A stretch of 64,000 nt of DNA from an uncultured Christensenella sp. GTDB lineage: Bacteria > Bacillota > Clostridia > Christensenellales > Borkfalkiaceae. The DNA is taken from assembly GCA_910587015.1 (NCBI GenBank), contig CAJUME010000016.1, forward strand, positions 1 through 64,000, given 5' to 3'. The position numbers and the translations under genes were made by a program. The notes below the pieces were generated by a model. That model saw only the letters and a list, made by a program, of their open reading frames with translations, did no database searches and was not told the DNA's origin. The first letter of the stretch is position 1; the number at the start of each line of letters is the position of its first letter. Positions 37,063 through 44,940 of this stretch are shown here, one piece after another.

Positions 37063-38004
37063 TCAAATTATTTTTTCCGCTATTCTCAGCTTTGCACACT
37101 TAGAACGCGTGTTGAGTGTCATTTCCTTAACGCTTGCCACTATCGGCTTTTTGGTTATTAGCTCTATTTCCTTTTTCTTTCCGCAAACGCACACCGGCAG
37201 GCTTTTGTCGCATATGCAGGTCTGTTCAAGGTATCTGAACGCCTGCTTTACAATTCTGTCCTCAAGCGAATGAAAGGTAAGTATTGCTATTCTTCCGCCC
37301 TTTTTAAGCCTTCTCGTCAGTCCCGTCACACAGTCGTAAAGTCCGCTTAGCTCTCCGTTAACAGCTATCCTTATAGCCTGAAAGCTTTTCCGTGCCGCGG
37401 GCCCGTTCTGCTGAAATTTTTTGGGTATGCTCTCCTCAATAATCGCGCTCAGCTCTCCGCACGTCGTTATACGCTTGTTTTCGCGCGCCTTCGCTATGTT
37501 CGCCGCTATCGCGGAGGCAAACTTCTCTTCTCCGTATTCTTTAAGTATTTTCGCAAGCTCTTTTGCGCTGTATTCGTTTACTACCGTTTCCGCCGATAAG
37601 CTTTGCGACCTGTCCATTCGCATATCCAACGGAGCCGAGGGCTTCATATAGGAAAAACCTCTTTCCTCGCTGTCAAGCTGCCAGCTCGAAACGCCGAAGT
37701 CAAGCATTACGCCGTCAAGCTTATCCACATTTGCCTTTTCAAGCACCTCTTCGAAATTTTTGTAGTCGGACTTGAATATCTTAAATCTTCCGTCAAATTC
37801 CGCAAGCCTCGCGCTTGCCGCGGCTATTGCATCGTCGTCCAAGTCGGTTGCAATCAGTCTGCCCGACGGAGCAGAACGCTTCAATATTTCATACGAATGC
37901 CCGCCGCCGCCGATTGTTCCGTCGAAATAAATTCCTCCGTCCCTTACGTTAAGCCCTTGCAGACACTCCTCCAGCATAACCGGTATATGTTTAAAGCCGC
38001 TCAT
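37063..38004 (-). CDS. rsmH: 16S rRNA (cytosine(1402)-N4)-methyltransferase
   Basis: SAM-dependent methyltransferase (MraW). 313 residues: N-terminal HIPVMLEECLQGL, SAM loop DGTIGGGGHSYEIL, ATDLDDDAI, LDFGVSSWQLD, ERGFSYMKPSAPLDMRMD, and the C-terminal ILTFHSLEDRIVK. The start overlaps the mraZ stop by one base. Second gene of the dcw operon, as usual. Confidence 0.97.
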   Translation of the reverse strand: MSGFKHIPVMLEECLQGLNVRDGGIYFDGTIGGGGHSYEILKRSAPSGRLIATDLDDDAIAAASARLAEFDGRFKIFKSDYKNFEEVLEKANVDKLDGVMLDFGVSSWQLDSEERGFSYMKPSAPLDMRMDRSQSLSAETVVNEYSAKELAKILKEYGEEKFASAIAANIAKARENKRITTCGELSAIIEESIPKKFQQNGPAARKSFQAIRIAVNGELSGLYDCVTGLTRRLKKGGRIAILTFHSLEDRIVKQAFRYLEQTCICDKSLPVCVCGKKKEIELITKKPIVASVKEMTLNTRSKCAKLRIAEKII

Positions 38005-38435
38005 TATATTTCAAGCGAGTTGAATACCGTATCGAACTCGGTCGTGGTATCCTCGCCGTTGTGGTATCTGGTGTGTATTTCCTTCGCCCATACCTCTACA
38101 TGCGTGAAGTTGCCGCAGATAACTATGTCCTTATCTATCTTCGCAAACTCCTTATAGGGCTTGGGAATGGTCATACGGCCTTGTCCGTCAAATTCAACCT
38201 GAACAATCGAATCGAGAAACGCACGCTGACCCTGACGCTTTGCCTTGTCGGTAATCTTTATCGCAGAGAACTTTGCGAGTATCTCGTTCATTTCCTCGGA
38301 GGAGAAAACAAAAAGACAGCCGTCCGTTCCCTTGGACAGATACAGCCCGTCCGTTTCAAGCTTAAGCTTGTTGGGAATTCTTATTCGGTTTTTAGCGTCG
38401 ATTTGATGCTCGTACGACCCGGTAAGATAAGCCAT
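38004..38435 (-). CDS. mraZ: Transcriptional regulator MraZ
   Basis: Ring-forming AbrB-like DNA-binding protein that controls its own dcw operon. 143 residues with two repeats of the DxxxR motif: DAKNRIRIP (about 14-22) and DGQGRMTIP (about 78-86). RBS AAAGGG. Its likely binding repeats lie over the promoter at 38466-38507. First gene of mraZ-rsmH-ftsL-PBP-murE-mraY-murD-ftsW-murA-ftsQ. Confidence 0.97.
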   Translation of the reverse strand: MAYLTGSYEHQIDAKNRIRIPNKLKLETDGLYLSKGTDGCLFVFSSEEMNEILAKFSAIKITDKAKRQGQRAFLDSIVQVEFDGQGRMTIPKPYKEFAKIDKDIVICGNFTHVEVWAKEIHTRYHNGEDTTTEFDTVFNSLEI

Positions 38436-38465
38436 TGCACTGCCCTTTGTAAATATCGTAAAATT

Positions 38466-38494
38466 ATATTAGCACCACTCGTGACCACTGTCAA
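38466..38494 (-). promoter_or_regulatory. dcw operon (mraZ) promoter
   Basis: Minus strand TTGACA (38494-38489), 17-bp spacer, TAATAT (38471-38466), about 30 bp ahead of the mraZ start. Confidence 0.8.
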
Positions 38495-38507
38495 CCCTTT
38501 TTACCCA
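38474..38507 (-). promoter_or_regulatory. MraZ-type operator repeats
   Basis: On the minus strand four GGT-containing elements sit about one helical turn apart: TGGGT (38507-38503), GGGT (38497-38494), GTGGT (38488-38484) and GTGGT (38478-38474). Known MraZ proteins bind TGGGN/GTGGG-like direct repeats with 10-bp periodicity upstream of mraZ. Here the repeats run through the -35 and spacer, so binding should block the promoter. Confidence 0.65.
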
Positions 38508-38567
38508 TTTTTTTATATTTTTTTGGGTGATTTTGGGAATATCGACCTTTCACACCTTGTTTTAGGG

Positions 38568-39326
38568 TTAAAACGTAATTTTGCCAGAATTCAGAATAGC
38601 TTCCATATTACTAAAAACTCTTCTGTTTTTCTCCTCGTCGCCGCCGATAAAATGTATTTCCGGCAATTTTTCGTGTCGGTGGTCAAAAGTCCCTAAAATT
38701 GCACGCAAATGCTCGGCTGTGCCTGCATTTCCGTCGAAAACGGGTCGTTTATAATGCTTTTTTATAATTTTTTTTACAAAAGAATAATGCGTACAGCCCA
38801 ATACAACGGCCTCGGCGTCGATTTGCGGTAAAAGCGCGCATATTTTTTCGGGCTCGATATTAAAAATATTACCTTCTATGTACGCGGCAAGCTCGCGGCA
38901 AGGCACTACCCTTGTCCGCCCCATGCCATAGCGTAAAACGAGCTGTTTTACCGCGTTGCTTTCCGCCGTAGACGGCGTTGCAAGCACAGCGCAGCTGCCC
39001 GCCGCCGCAGCGGGCTTTATTGCGGGCTGTATGCCGACAACAGGAAAATTGTACTTCCGCCTTAAAGGCGCGATACACTGCGCAGTAACGGTGTTGCACG
39101 CTATTACCGCCGCGGACGGATTAAGCAGGCTTATCTGTTTAAAAACGCCGTCCGCCTTTTCAAGCAACTGATGCGAGGACATACTACCGTAAGGCACGTT
39201 ATAATTATCGGCAAAATAAAAATATTCGGCGCACGGTAATCTGCGCACGCATTCATATAACAAGGTAAGCCCGCCGATACCGCTGTCAAAGCAACAGATT
39301 TTGGGAATTTCGCTATTGAAATGCAT
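38568..39326 (-). CDS. murI: Glutamate racemase
   Basis: Makes D-glutamate for MurD. 252 residues with the two catalytic cysteines in AVIACNTVTAQ (about 77) and VLGCTHYSF (about 185), the N-terminal CCFDSGIGGLTLL and the FADNYNVPYGSMS loop. Located just upstream of mraZ but behind a separate dcw promoter, so expression is at least partly independent. Confidence 0.95.
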   Translation of the reverse strand: MHFNSEIPKICCFDSGIGGLTLLYECVRRLPCAEYFYFADNYNVPYGSMSSHQLLEKADGVFKQISLLNPSAAVIACNTVTAQCIAPLRRKYNFPVVGIQPAIKPAAAAGSCAVLATPSTAESNAVKQLVLRYGMGRTRVVPCRELAAYIEGNIFNIEPEKICALLPQIDAEAVVLGCTHYSFVKKIIKKHYKRPVFDGNAGTAEHLRAILGTFDHRHEKLPEIHFIGGDEEKNRRVFSNMEAILNSGKITF

Positions 39327-39394
39327 TACCTTATATATTATTTCGCAAACGCATAATATATTAAAAAAAATTGTAAAAAGCCGTTTAAAAACAG

Positions 39395-39423
39395 TTTACA
39401 AGCACATTTTTTTATGATAAACT
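39395..39423 (+). promoter_or_regulatory. rpsT promoter
   Basis: TTTACA (39395-39400), 17-bp spacer, TAAACT (39418-39423); the RBS TAGGAGATAG precedes the ATG at 39464. Confidence 0.65.
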
Positions 39424-39463
39424 TATCAAGAATTTTGAATTTAACGATTTATAGGAGATAGAA

Positions 39464-39727
39464 ATGCCTAATATCAAGTCAGCAAAAAAACGCGTTCTGG
39501 TTACCGAAAAGAAAACCGCAAGAAACAAAGCAATCAAGTCCGAGGTTAAGTCGGAGGTTAAAAAGTTCCTTGCACTTGTTCAAAGCGGCGACAAGGCGGC
39601 GGCTACTGCTAAGTTCCCTACTACCTGCTCTGTAATCGACAGCGCGGTTTCGAAGGGCGTTCTTAAAAAGAACACGGCGGCGAACAAAAAGTCGGGTCTT
39701 GCTAAAAAGCTTAACGCAATGGCGTAA
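39464..39727 (+). CDS. rpsT: Ribosomal protein S20
   Basis: Small basic 30S protein. 87 residues, N-terminus MPNIKSAKKRVLVTEKKTARNKA and C-terminal AANKKSGLAKKLNAMA are diagnostic. Own promoter, strong RBS (GGAGATAG) and a terminator after the gene. Confidence 0.98.
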   Translation: MPNIKSAKKRVLVTEKKTARNKAIKSEVKSEVKKFLALVQSGDKAAATAKFPTTCSVIDSAVSKGVLKKNTAANKKSGLAKKLNAMA

Positions 39728-39750
39728 AACAGTTTAATGCATAAAAATCA

Positions 39751-39791
39751 GGCGGACTTATTACAAGCCCGCCTTTATTTTGTATTTTTTT
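39751..39791. terminator. Terminator after rpsT
   Basis: Stem GGCGGACTT/AAGCCCGCC (39751-39773) with T-rich tail on the plus strand; T5 also follows on the minus strand, so it may also end the tRNA-Arg transcript. Confidence 0.8.
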
Positions 39792-39826
39792 ACCGCCCCC
39801 GAAGCCTTACGGCTTCGGGGGCGGTA
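39791..39826. repeat. Long perfect GC-rich hairpin between rpsT and tRNA-Arg
   Basis: 16-bp perfect inverted repeat (TACCGCCCCCGAAGCC and its complement) around a TTAC loop. No T tract follows on either strand, so it is not an ordinary terminator; it might protect the tRNA precursor 3' end or be a dispersed palindromic repeat. Confidence 0.75.
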
Positions 39827-39835
39827 ATTATACTG

Positions 39836-39910
39836 TGGTACTCCCGCTGGGAATCGAACCCAAAACTGCCCCTTAGGAGGGGGCTGTTATATCCATTTAA
39901 CTACGGAAGC
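39836..39910 (-). tRNA. tRNA-Arg (anticodon CCT)
   Basis: 75 nt including encoded CCA. Acceptor stem GCTTCCG/CGGGAGT, anticodon stem-loop GCCCC-CTCCTAA-GGGGC (anticodon CCT), T-arm with GGTTCGATTCC. Own promoter at 39950-39978. Confidence 0.95.
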
Positions 39911-39949
39911 AAAAAATTTTGACTGCAACATATGCGTTACAGCCAAATC

Positions 39950-39978
39950 ATAATATCATAGCCGTATTAAAAAATCAA
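39950..39978 (-). promoter_or_regulatory. tRNA-Arg promoter
   Basis: Minus strand TTGATT (39978-39973), 17-bp spacer, TATTAT (39955-39950), 40 bp ahead of the tRNA. Confidence 0.65.
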
Positions 39979-39991
39979 TAATTTTCGGTTG

Positions 39992-41146
39992 TTAATTCTC
40001 TGCCATTACCGCCTTTACCGAAATTTGTTTGATTTTTAAAAAATATAACAGCATTACCGCCGCATAAAACACTGTAAACGCCGCAAGCGTTATGAAAAAT
40101 ATTGCCACGTCAAAATCGAATATAAGCGAGTACTCCTTAAAAAATAAATCAACCATGACGCGCAAAATCGCATACTGATACGCTGTGCCAATCCCGAAGC
40201 CGATAAACGCAAACGGAATATATCCGGTAAAAATTGTTACAGCGCACTCCCTTGCCGAGTAGCCGAACGCCTTCATAATAGCCAGATTTTTGGTATTTGC
40301 ATTAAAAAGCGCAGTGAATGCAATAAGCATTATAGTAACGGCAAGCACAAGCCCGATTGTAAGAATAATCGGGCCCATCGCGCCCGCATTCAAATCGTAC
40401 ATAGCCCCTCCCATCTGCACCATTGCGGAAAAGCAAAAGGCGGCAAACGCAATAAAAAACACAAGCATTTTTTTGCTTGAAAGCGTTTTTATGCCCATAT
40501 CCAGAAGAAATGCACGCGGTTTTTCTGATTTATCAGCTTTGACTTGCGCCGCCGACCGCTTGCGCGCAACCGTTTTGGTCTTTATTTCGCCTTTAAGCAT
40601 ACTGCCGACGTCGCGCCGCAAAGCAAGCAGAGCGTACCCGCACGACAATGCGGAAAAAACCAGCGTCGGTAAAGCTATCATAACTATCGGCAGCCAAAAA
40701 TGAAATTTTACGGGAATTGTAAGCCCTTCAACCGTCATCTGGCTGTAAATCATAGGCATAGCGGCATAGCCCGCGCCACAGCCAAAAGCCGAGCCAATAA
40801 GCACGCTGAAGCCGAACACCCAGAATTTTAAAGCAATTTCTCCGTTTTTATAACCCATTGCCTTCAATATGCCAAGCTGTCTGCCGTGTCCGTCAATATA
40901 CAGCTTTATATAAAACACAAGCATTACAAACGCAATCAGCGAAAGGCACCCGCCGCTTAACGCACAGCTGAATTTTGCCGTGGCAAGCTGTCCCTGATAG
41001 AGCGCGAAAATTTCTTGCGTAACGCTGTCGGCAACCGCCGCGGCGTCTACGCAATAATTAATAAAAAAGGTACATACAAACACTGCGCAAAAGCATATTA
41101 CGGATATTCCCGCAAGCTTAACGCTGTCCTTAATACTTACAACCAT
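39992..41146 (-). CDS. FtsX/MacB-type ABC transporter permease
   Basis: 384 residues with about eight transmembrane helices in two FtsX-like blocks (about 10-175 and 215-380), each containing the pattern LGILKAMGY or LAIMKAFGYS typical of MacB/LolC/FtsX permeases. The usual large extracellular domain is short or absent, and this one gene holds both halves. Follows its ATPase by 3 bp and is part of a tetR-ATPase-permease operon, suggesting a drug or peptide exporter; substrate unknown. Confidence 0.88.
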   Translation of the reverse strand: MVVSIKDSVKLAGISVICFCAVFVCTFFINYCVDAAAVADSVTQEIFALYQGQLATAKFSCALSGGCLSLIAFVMLVFYIKLYIDGHGRQLGILKAMGYKNGEIALKFWVFGFSVLIGSAFGCGAGYAAMPMIYSQMTVEGLTIPVKFHFWLPIVMIALPTLVFSALSCGYALLALRRDVGSMLKGEIKTKTVARKRSAAQVKADKSEKPRAFLLDMGIKTLSSKKMLVFFIAFAAFCFSAMVQMGGAMYDLNAGAMGPIILTIGLVLAVTIMLIAFTALFNANTKNLAIMKAFGYSARECAVTIFTGYIPFAFIGFGIGTAYQYAILRVMVDLFFKEYSLIFDFDVAIFFITLAAFTVFYAAVMLLYFLKIKQISVKAVMAEN

Positions 41147-41149
41147 AGC

Positions 41150-41836
41150 TCACCAGCCTATTTCGTAGGCGGTTTTAGGCGAGGTATTTTTTATAACCTC
41201 CTCTATCCTTCCGCTGTTGATTCTTATAACGGTATCCGCCATCTGCGCGATATTTTCGTTATGGGTGACCATTATCATTGTAAAGCCCTGCTCGCGCTTT
41301 AATTTCACGAAATAATCAAGCACGTCTCTGCCCGTCTGCTCGTCAAGCGCGCCCGTAGGCTCGTCAAGAAAGAGCACCTGAGGCTTTTTAGCAAGCGCGC
41401 GGGCAATACAAACGCGCTGTTGCTCCCCACCCGAAAGCTCGCCCGGCTTGCGGCGGCATTTTTCTTCAAGTCCCACCGCTTTTATTATTTCACGGAAGTC
41501 CTTATTCCCCGCCAAATCCGCGCCTAATCTTACATTGTTTTCAACGTTTAAATGTGACAAAAGATAATATTGCTGAAAAATGAACCCCGTATATTTCCGT
41601 CTGAATTCCGTAAGCTGTCTGTCATTGAACCCCGAAATTTCCTGTCCATCAAAGCACACCGTACCGCTGTCCGCCCTTTCAAGTCCGGAAAGCACGCTCA
41701 TAAGCGTTGACTTACCGGAACCCGACGCACCTAAAATTACGGCAAAATCGCCTTTTGCAATTTCAAGCGAAACGCCGTTAAGCACCTTAACCCTTCCGCC
41801 GTTGAACGATTTATAAACGTTCTGCGCCTTAATCAT
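41150..41836 (-). CDS. ABC transporter ATP-binding protein (LolD/MacB type)
   Basis: The start is set at ATG 41836 because AGGAGG lies just upstream and residues before it have no family similarity (228 residues). Walker A LGASGSGKSTLMSVLSGLE, signature LSGGEQQRVCIARALA, Walker B VLFLDEPTGALDEQTG and switch VTHNENIA are all present. It powers the FtsX-type permease that follows. The start lies inside the end of the tetR gene (8-bp overlap). Confidence 0.95.
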   Translation of the reverse strand: MIKAQNVYKSFNGGRVKVLNGVSLEIAKGDFAVILGASGSGKSTLMSVLSGLERADSGTVCFDGQEISGFNDRQLTEFRRKYTGFIFQQYYLLSHLNVENNVRLGADLAGNKDFREIIKAVGLEEKCRRKPGELSGGEQQRVCIARALAKKPQVLFLDEPTGALDEQTGRDVLDYFVKLKREQGFTMIMVTHNENIAQMADTVIRINSGRIEEVIKNTSPKTAYEIGW

Positions 41837-42407
41837 TTTGTTCCTCCTTAAAGCGGCGTATAAGCCCAACGCAAACTGCGGTGAGCATATCCGATATTTC
41901 TTTTTCCGTAAATTTGCATACGTTTGTCGCAAGCAAAACGGCTATACCGTGAGAATATATCCACATGTGCAAATAAAGCTGTTTTGCCGCTGTATGGCAA
42001 AAGCCGTATTCCAACTGCACCGCGGCGATAATTTTATCGTAATACTCATCTATCTGCCGCAAAACATTATCCAAATCGGGAACGGCTTGCGCCTCCTTCA
42101 TAAATAAAAGCTGAAACAGCTTAGGCTGTTCGGCGGCAAACCTGATATAACCCAGACCCGAGCCCTTAAATGCGTTGTGCTCGTTAAGTCCCCGCTCCTG
42201 ATAAGCTCCGTACAGCGACCTTGCCGCCGATATTACCGCATTCTGCACCTCTTCCATACTTTCGAACACAGTGAATATCGGACGGGCAGAGCTGCCAAGC
42301 TCTGCCCCGAGCGCTCTCGCAGTCAGCGCTTCGAAGCCGTCGCGGCGGACAATTTCAAGTCCCGCGTCAATAATTTCGTTTTTTGTGAATTTTGCTTTCG
42401 GCGGCAT
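41829..42407 (-). CDS. TetR/AcrR family regulator
   Basis: 192 residues. N-terminal helix-turn-helix (about 9-55): FTKNEIIDAGLEIVRRDGFEALTARALGAELG. The helical C-terminal domain would bind an unknown ligand. First gene of the operon with the ABC exporter, so it most likely represses it and itself; a strong promoter (42456-42484) with an imperfect dyad at 42426-42453 fits. Confidence 0.92.
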   Translation of the reverse strand: MPPKAKFTKNEIIDAGLEIVRRDGFEALTARALGAELGSSARPIFTVFESMEEVQNAVISAARSLYGAYQERGLNEHNAFKGSGLGYIRFAAEQPKLFQLLFMKEAQAVPDLDNVLRQIDEYYDKIIAAVQLEYGFCHTAAKQLYLHMWIYSHGIAVLLATNVCKFTEKEISDMLTAVCVGLIRRFKEEQND

Positions 42408-42425
42408 AACAGCCTCCTTTTATTA

Positions 42426-42453
42426 AAAACTATCGTTTTGCAACAACTGTTTT
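42426..42453 (-). promoter_or_regulatory. Possible TetR operator
   Basis: Imperfect 28-bp dyad with AAAAC/GTTTT ends just downstream of the -10 box of the tetR operon; position is right for repression, the symmetry is only partial. Confidence 0.35.
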
Positions 42454-42455
42454 AG

Positions 42456-42484
42456 ATTATAGCCCAATGCTTTTCTGTTGTCAA
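42456..42484 (-). promoter_or_regulatory. tetR-ABC exporter promoter
   Basis: Minus strand TTGACA (42484-42479), 17-bp spacer, TATAAT (42461-42456): perfect consensus. Confidence 0.85.
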
Positions 42485-42491
42485 GCGAAAC

Positions 42492-42524
42492 AAAAAAATA
42501 TCCGAGGAAATTCTTCCTCGGATA
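42492..42524 (-). terminator. Terminator of the AEC-flavodiiron unit
   Basis: 11-bp stem TATCCGAGGAA/TTCCTCGGATA followed by seven T on the minus strand, 15 bp after the stop. Confidence 0.88.
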
Positions 42525-42538
42525 TAAATTTTGTGCTT

Positions 42539-43693
42539 TTATCTGGCAAGCTCGTCTGCAAGAGCCGCAAGCTTTGCTCTGCTGTCGTCGTTCAACGCCG
42601 CGCGGATTGTTACGGAATTTTCCGCAAAGGTCAGATTTTTGCATTTTTCAAGCCGCTTCAACACCGTGCGGCTTGCTACGGGCGCCCAGCTTCCGTTTTC
42701 TATCAGCGCAACCGTTCTGTTCTGAAAATTCCTTTCTGTAAGCCAGTCCAAAAACTCCCTCATTGCGGGGAAAATATCGCCGTTGTAGGTTGTGGTTGCA
42801 AGCACTATTTTGCTGTATTTAAACGCTTCCGCAACGCATAAAGCGCGGTCACTTCTGGCCAAATCGTATATTGCAACGTCTTTAACGCCCTTGCCTTCAA
42901 GCATGCTTTTCAACAGCTCGGCGGCAGACCTTGTATTGCCGTAAACAGACGCATAAGCTATCATTACTCCGTCCGCTTCGGGCAAGTAGCACGACCATCT
43001 GTTATACAAATCAAGACAATGCGGAATTTCCTCCTTCAACACGGGTCCGTGCAACGGACAAATGACGTCAAGCGGCATATTTGCAAGCTTTTTGAACAAG
43101 CCCTGCACCTGCACCCCGTATTTGCCTACAATGCCTATATAGTAGCGCCGTGCCTCGTCGTCCCAGCCCTCGCTTGCGTCAAGCGCGCCGAATTTGCCGA
43201 ACGCATCCGCGGAAAACAAAACCCTTTCCTCTTCCTCATAGGCAACCATAACCTCTGGCCAGTGAACCATAGGCGCAAAAATAAATTTTAAAGCGTGACC
43301 GCCCAGCCGTAACGTGTCGTTTTCGTTGACGACCACGCGCCTTTCGGCAAAATCACAGCCGAAGTATTCGGCAATCATTACAAACGTTTTTGCGTTGCCG
43401 ACTATTTGCGCGGACGGAAATTCCTTTGAAAAGTTAAGTATATTTGCGGAATGGTCGGGCTCCATATGCAAAACAACAAGATAGTCAGGCTTGCGCGCGC
43501 CGAGCAGTTTTTTCAGCTTTTCAAGCCATTCATCGCCGAACCGTGCGTCAACCGTATCCAAAACGGCAATTTTTTCGTCAATAATTACATAAGAATTATA
43601 AGCCATTCCGTTGGGAACGGAATACTGCCCTTCGAACAAGTCCGTCTTGTAATCGTTTACACCGATATTGTATATATTTTCGCTGATTTTCAA
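42539..43693 (-). CDS. Flavodiiron protein (A-type flavoprotein, FprA-like)
   Basis: Reduces O2 to water or NO to N2O in anaerobes. TTG start with GGAAGTG upstream (no in-frame ATG/GTG close by). 384 residues: N-terminal metallo-beta-lactamase-like diiron domain with the ligand set HMEPDHS (about 79-85), later D in FSADAFG and H in CPLHGPV; C-terminal flavodoxin domain (about 245-384) with MIAYASVYGNTRSAAE binding FMN. Electrons usually come from rubredoxin, not found here. It follows an AEC permease gene by 32 bp. Confidence 0.95.
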   Translation of the reverse strand: MKISENIYNIGVNDYKTDLFEGQYSVPNGMAYNSYVIIDEKIAVLDTVDARFGDEWLEKLKKLLGARKPDYLVVLHMEPDHSANILNFSKEFPSAQIVGNAKTFVMIAEYFGCDFAERRVVVNENDTLRLGGHALKFIFAPMVHWPEVMVAYEEEERVLFSADAFGKFGALDASEGWDDEARRYYIGIVGKYGVQVQGLFKKLANMPLDVICPLHGPVLKEEIPHCLDLYNRWSCYLPEADGVMIAYASVYGNTRSAAELLKSMLEGKGVKDVAIYDLARSDRALCVAEAFKYSKIVLATTTYNGDIFPAMREFLDWLTERNFQNRTVALIENGSWAPVASRTVLKRLEKCKNLTFAENSVTIRAALNDDSRAKLAALADELAR

Positions 43694-43725
43694 TTTTTCA
43701 CTTCCTTTGCAGTTTTATAAGTCAA

Positions 43726-44832
43726 TTATACCAAAAGATTAAACGACATCAAAAGAAATACGGTGCCGAAAATAGTTATAACCGAGCCTATGCTCGTCCA
43801 CACTACAAGCTGTGTGGCAAGCTGCTCGTCGTTATTCATTTCGCCCGCCATAATCGCGCTTGATACCGCTACGGGTGTGCCGAACAGCGCAATCAATGTG
43901 GGATATACGTCCGCTCCGAGGCTTAAAAGCGAAGTATAGCTGCTTAAAAGCACCGCAACGCCTATGCCTATAAGTGGCGCAAGCACTATCCGCCATACGG
44001 TACCGACTATAATTTCCTTAGTCATACCCTTTACGGCAGAAAATTCGAACTGCCCGCCAAGTATGATAAGCGCCAGCGGAGAGGCAATAATTTTTAAATC
44101 CACTAAAGCAGTATACAGAAATTTTAACTGAGTATCAAGTCTGAAAGGCGTTTCTCCGCCACAGCATGCGCGCTGAATTTCGCGTATACCTACGCACACA
44201 AGCCCTGCAAAAACGCCGATAATAAGCGGATTTTTTATAATATTCAAAAGAATATTCTTTACGGAATGCTTTCCTTTCACTGCCTGTACGGCGGGGGACG
44301 ACTGCGCGCCCGCCTGCATTGCGCTGTTCAAGCCGTCTTCGTTCAGCGCTTCTGCCGAGGCTTGCGGCTGTTTTTCCGCAAAGATAGAAAGCGCGATAAC
44401 CGCAAGGATATTGAATACGGGGATGGAAAACGCAGAAATTATCCCGCCGAGCGCTTCGTCGCCGCCGAGCCTGCCCACAAGCGTAAGTCCGATTATGGCG
44501 AAGTTGCTTCTGAACGAGCACTGCAGAATAACCCCGCGCCTGTTCTGCTTTTTTGTAGTCAAAACCGCCGTCAGCAGACCAAGCCCGAAAATAACTAAAA
44601 TAATTATCGTCGAATACAGCACTACGTCCCAGCGAATATCCGCAAAGCTGTTCATTTTGTCGTAAATATTGATAAACAGCATGCAAGGCAGACATACCCT
44701 GAAAACAAACTTGTTGCCGATTTTTATAAAATTGTCGTTTAAAAATCTGAATTTCCTTAAAAGATAGCCAAGCAGAATAAGCAGTATTATAGGAACTACA
44801 GCGTTTACAGATGTTAAAAATACGTCCGCCAC
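43726..44832 (-). CDS. AEC family transporter (auxin efflux carrier-like)
   Basis: 368 residues, about ten transmembrane helices, N-terminal VVPIILLILLGYLLRKFRFL and the C-terminal LFGTPVAVSSAIMAGEMNNDEQLATQ pattern (about 318-345) typical of AEC/MdcF-like permeases that move malonate, malate or other organic acids. Substrate unknown. The middle loop (about 165-200) is hydrophilic. Co-transcribed with the flavodiiron gene from the promoter at 44861-44889. Confidence 0.88.
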   Translation of the reverse strand: MADVFLTSVNAVVPIILLILLGYLLRKFRFLNDNFIKIGNKFVFRVCLPCMLFINIYDKMNSFADIRWDVVLYSTIIILVIFGLGLLTAVLTTKKQNRRGVILQCSFRSNFAIIGLTLVGRLGGDEALGGIISAFSIPVFNILAVIALSIFAEKQPQASAEALNEDGLNSAMQAGAQSSPAVQAVKGKHSVKNILLNIIKNPLIIGVFAGLVCVGIREIQRACCGGETPFRLDTQLKFLYTALVDLKIIASPLALIILGGQFEFSAVKGMTKEIIVGTVWRIVLAPLIGIGVAVLLSSYTSLLSLGADVYPTLIALFGTPVAVSSAIMAGEMNNDEQLATQLVVWTSIGSVITIFGTVFLLMSFNLLV

Positions 44833-44860
44833 ATTATCCCCTCCGCTTCAATTATGTGAA

Positions 44861-44889
44861 ATTTTAGCAAAACTAATATAAAAAGTCAA
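44861..44889 (-). promoter_or_regulatory. AEC-flavodiiron promoter
   Basis: Minus strand TTGACT (44889-44884), 17-bp spacer, TAAAAT (44866-44861), directly after the gdhA terminator. Confidence 0.75.
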
Positions 44890-44892
44890 TAA

Positions 44893-44925
44893 AAAAGGCG
44901 TTTTTGCACAGCAAAAACGCCTTTT
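44893..44925 (-). terminator. gdhA terminator
   Basis: 15-bp stem AAAAGGCGTTTTTGC and complement around ACA, followed by T6 on the minus strand. Confidence 0.9.
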
Positions 44926-44940
44926 TACAAGCTTTTGAAT

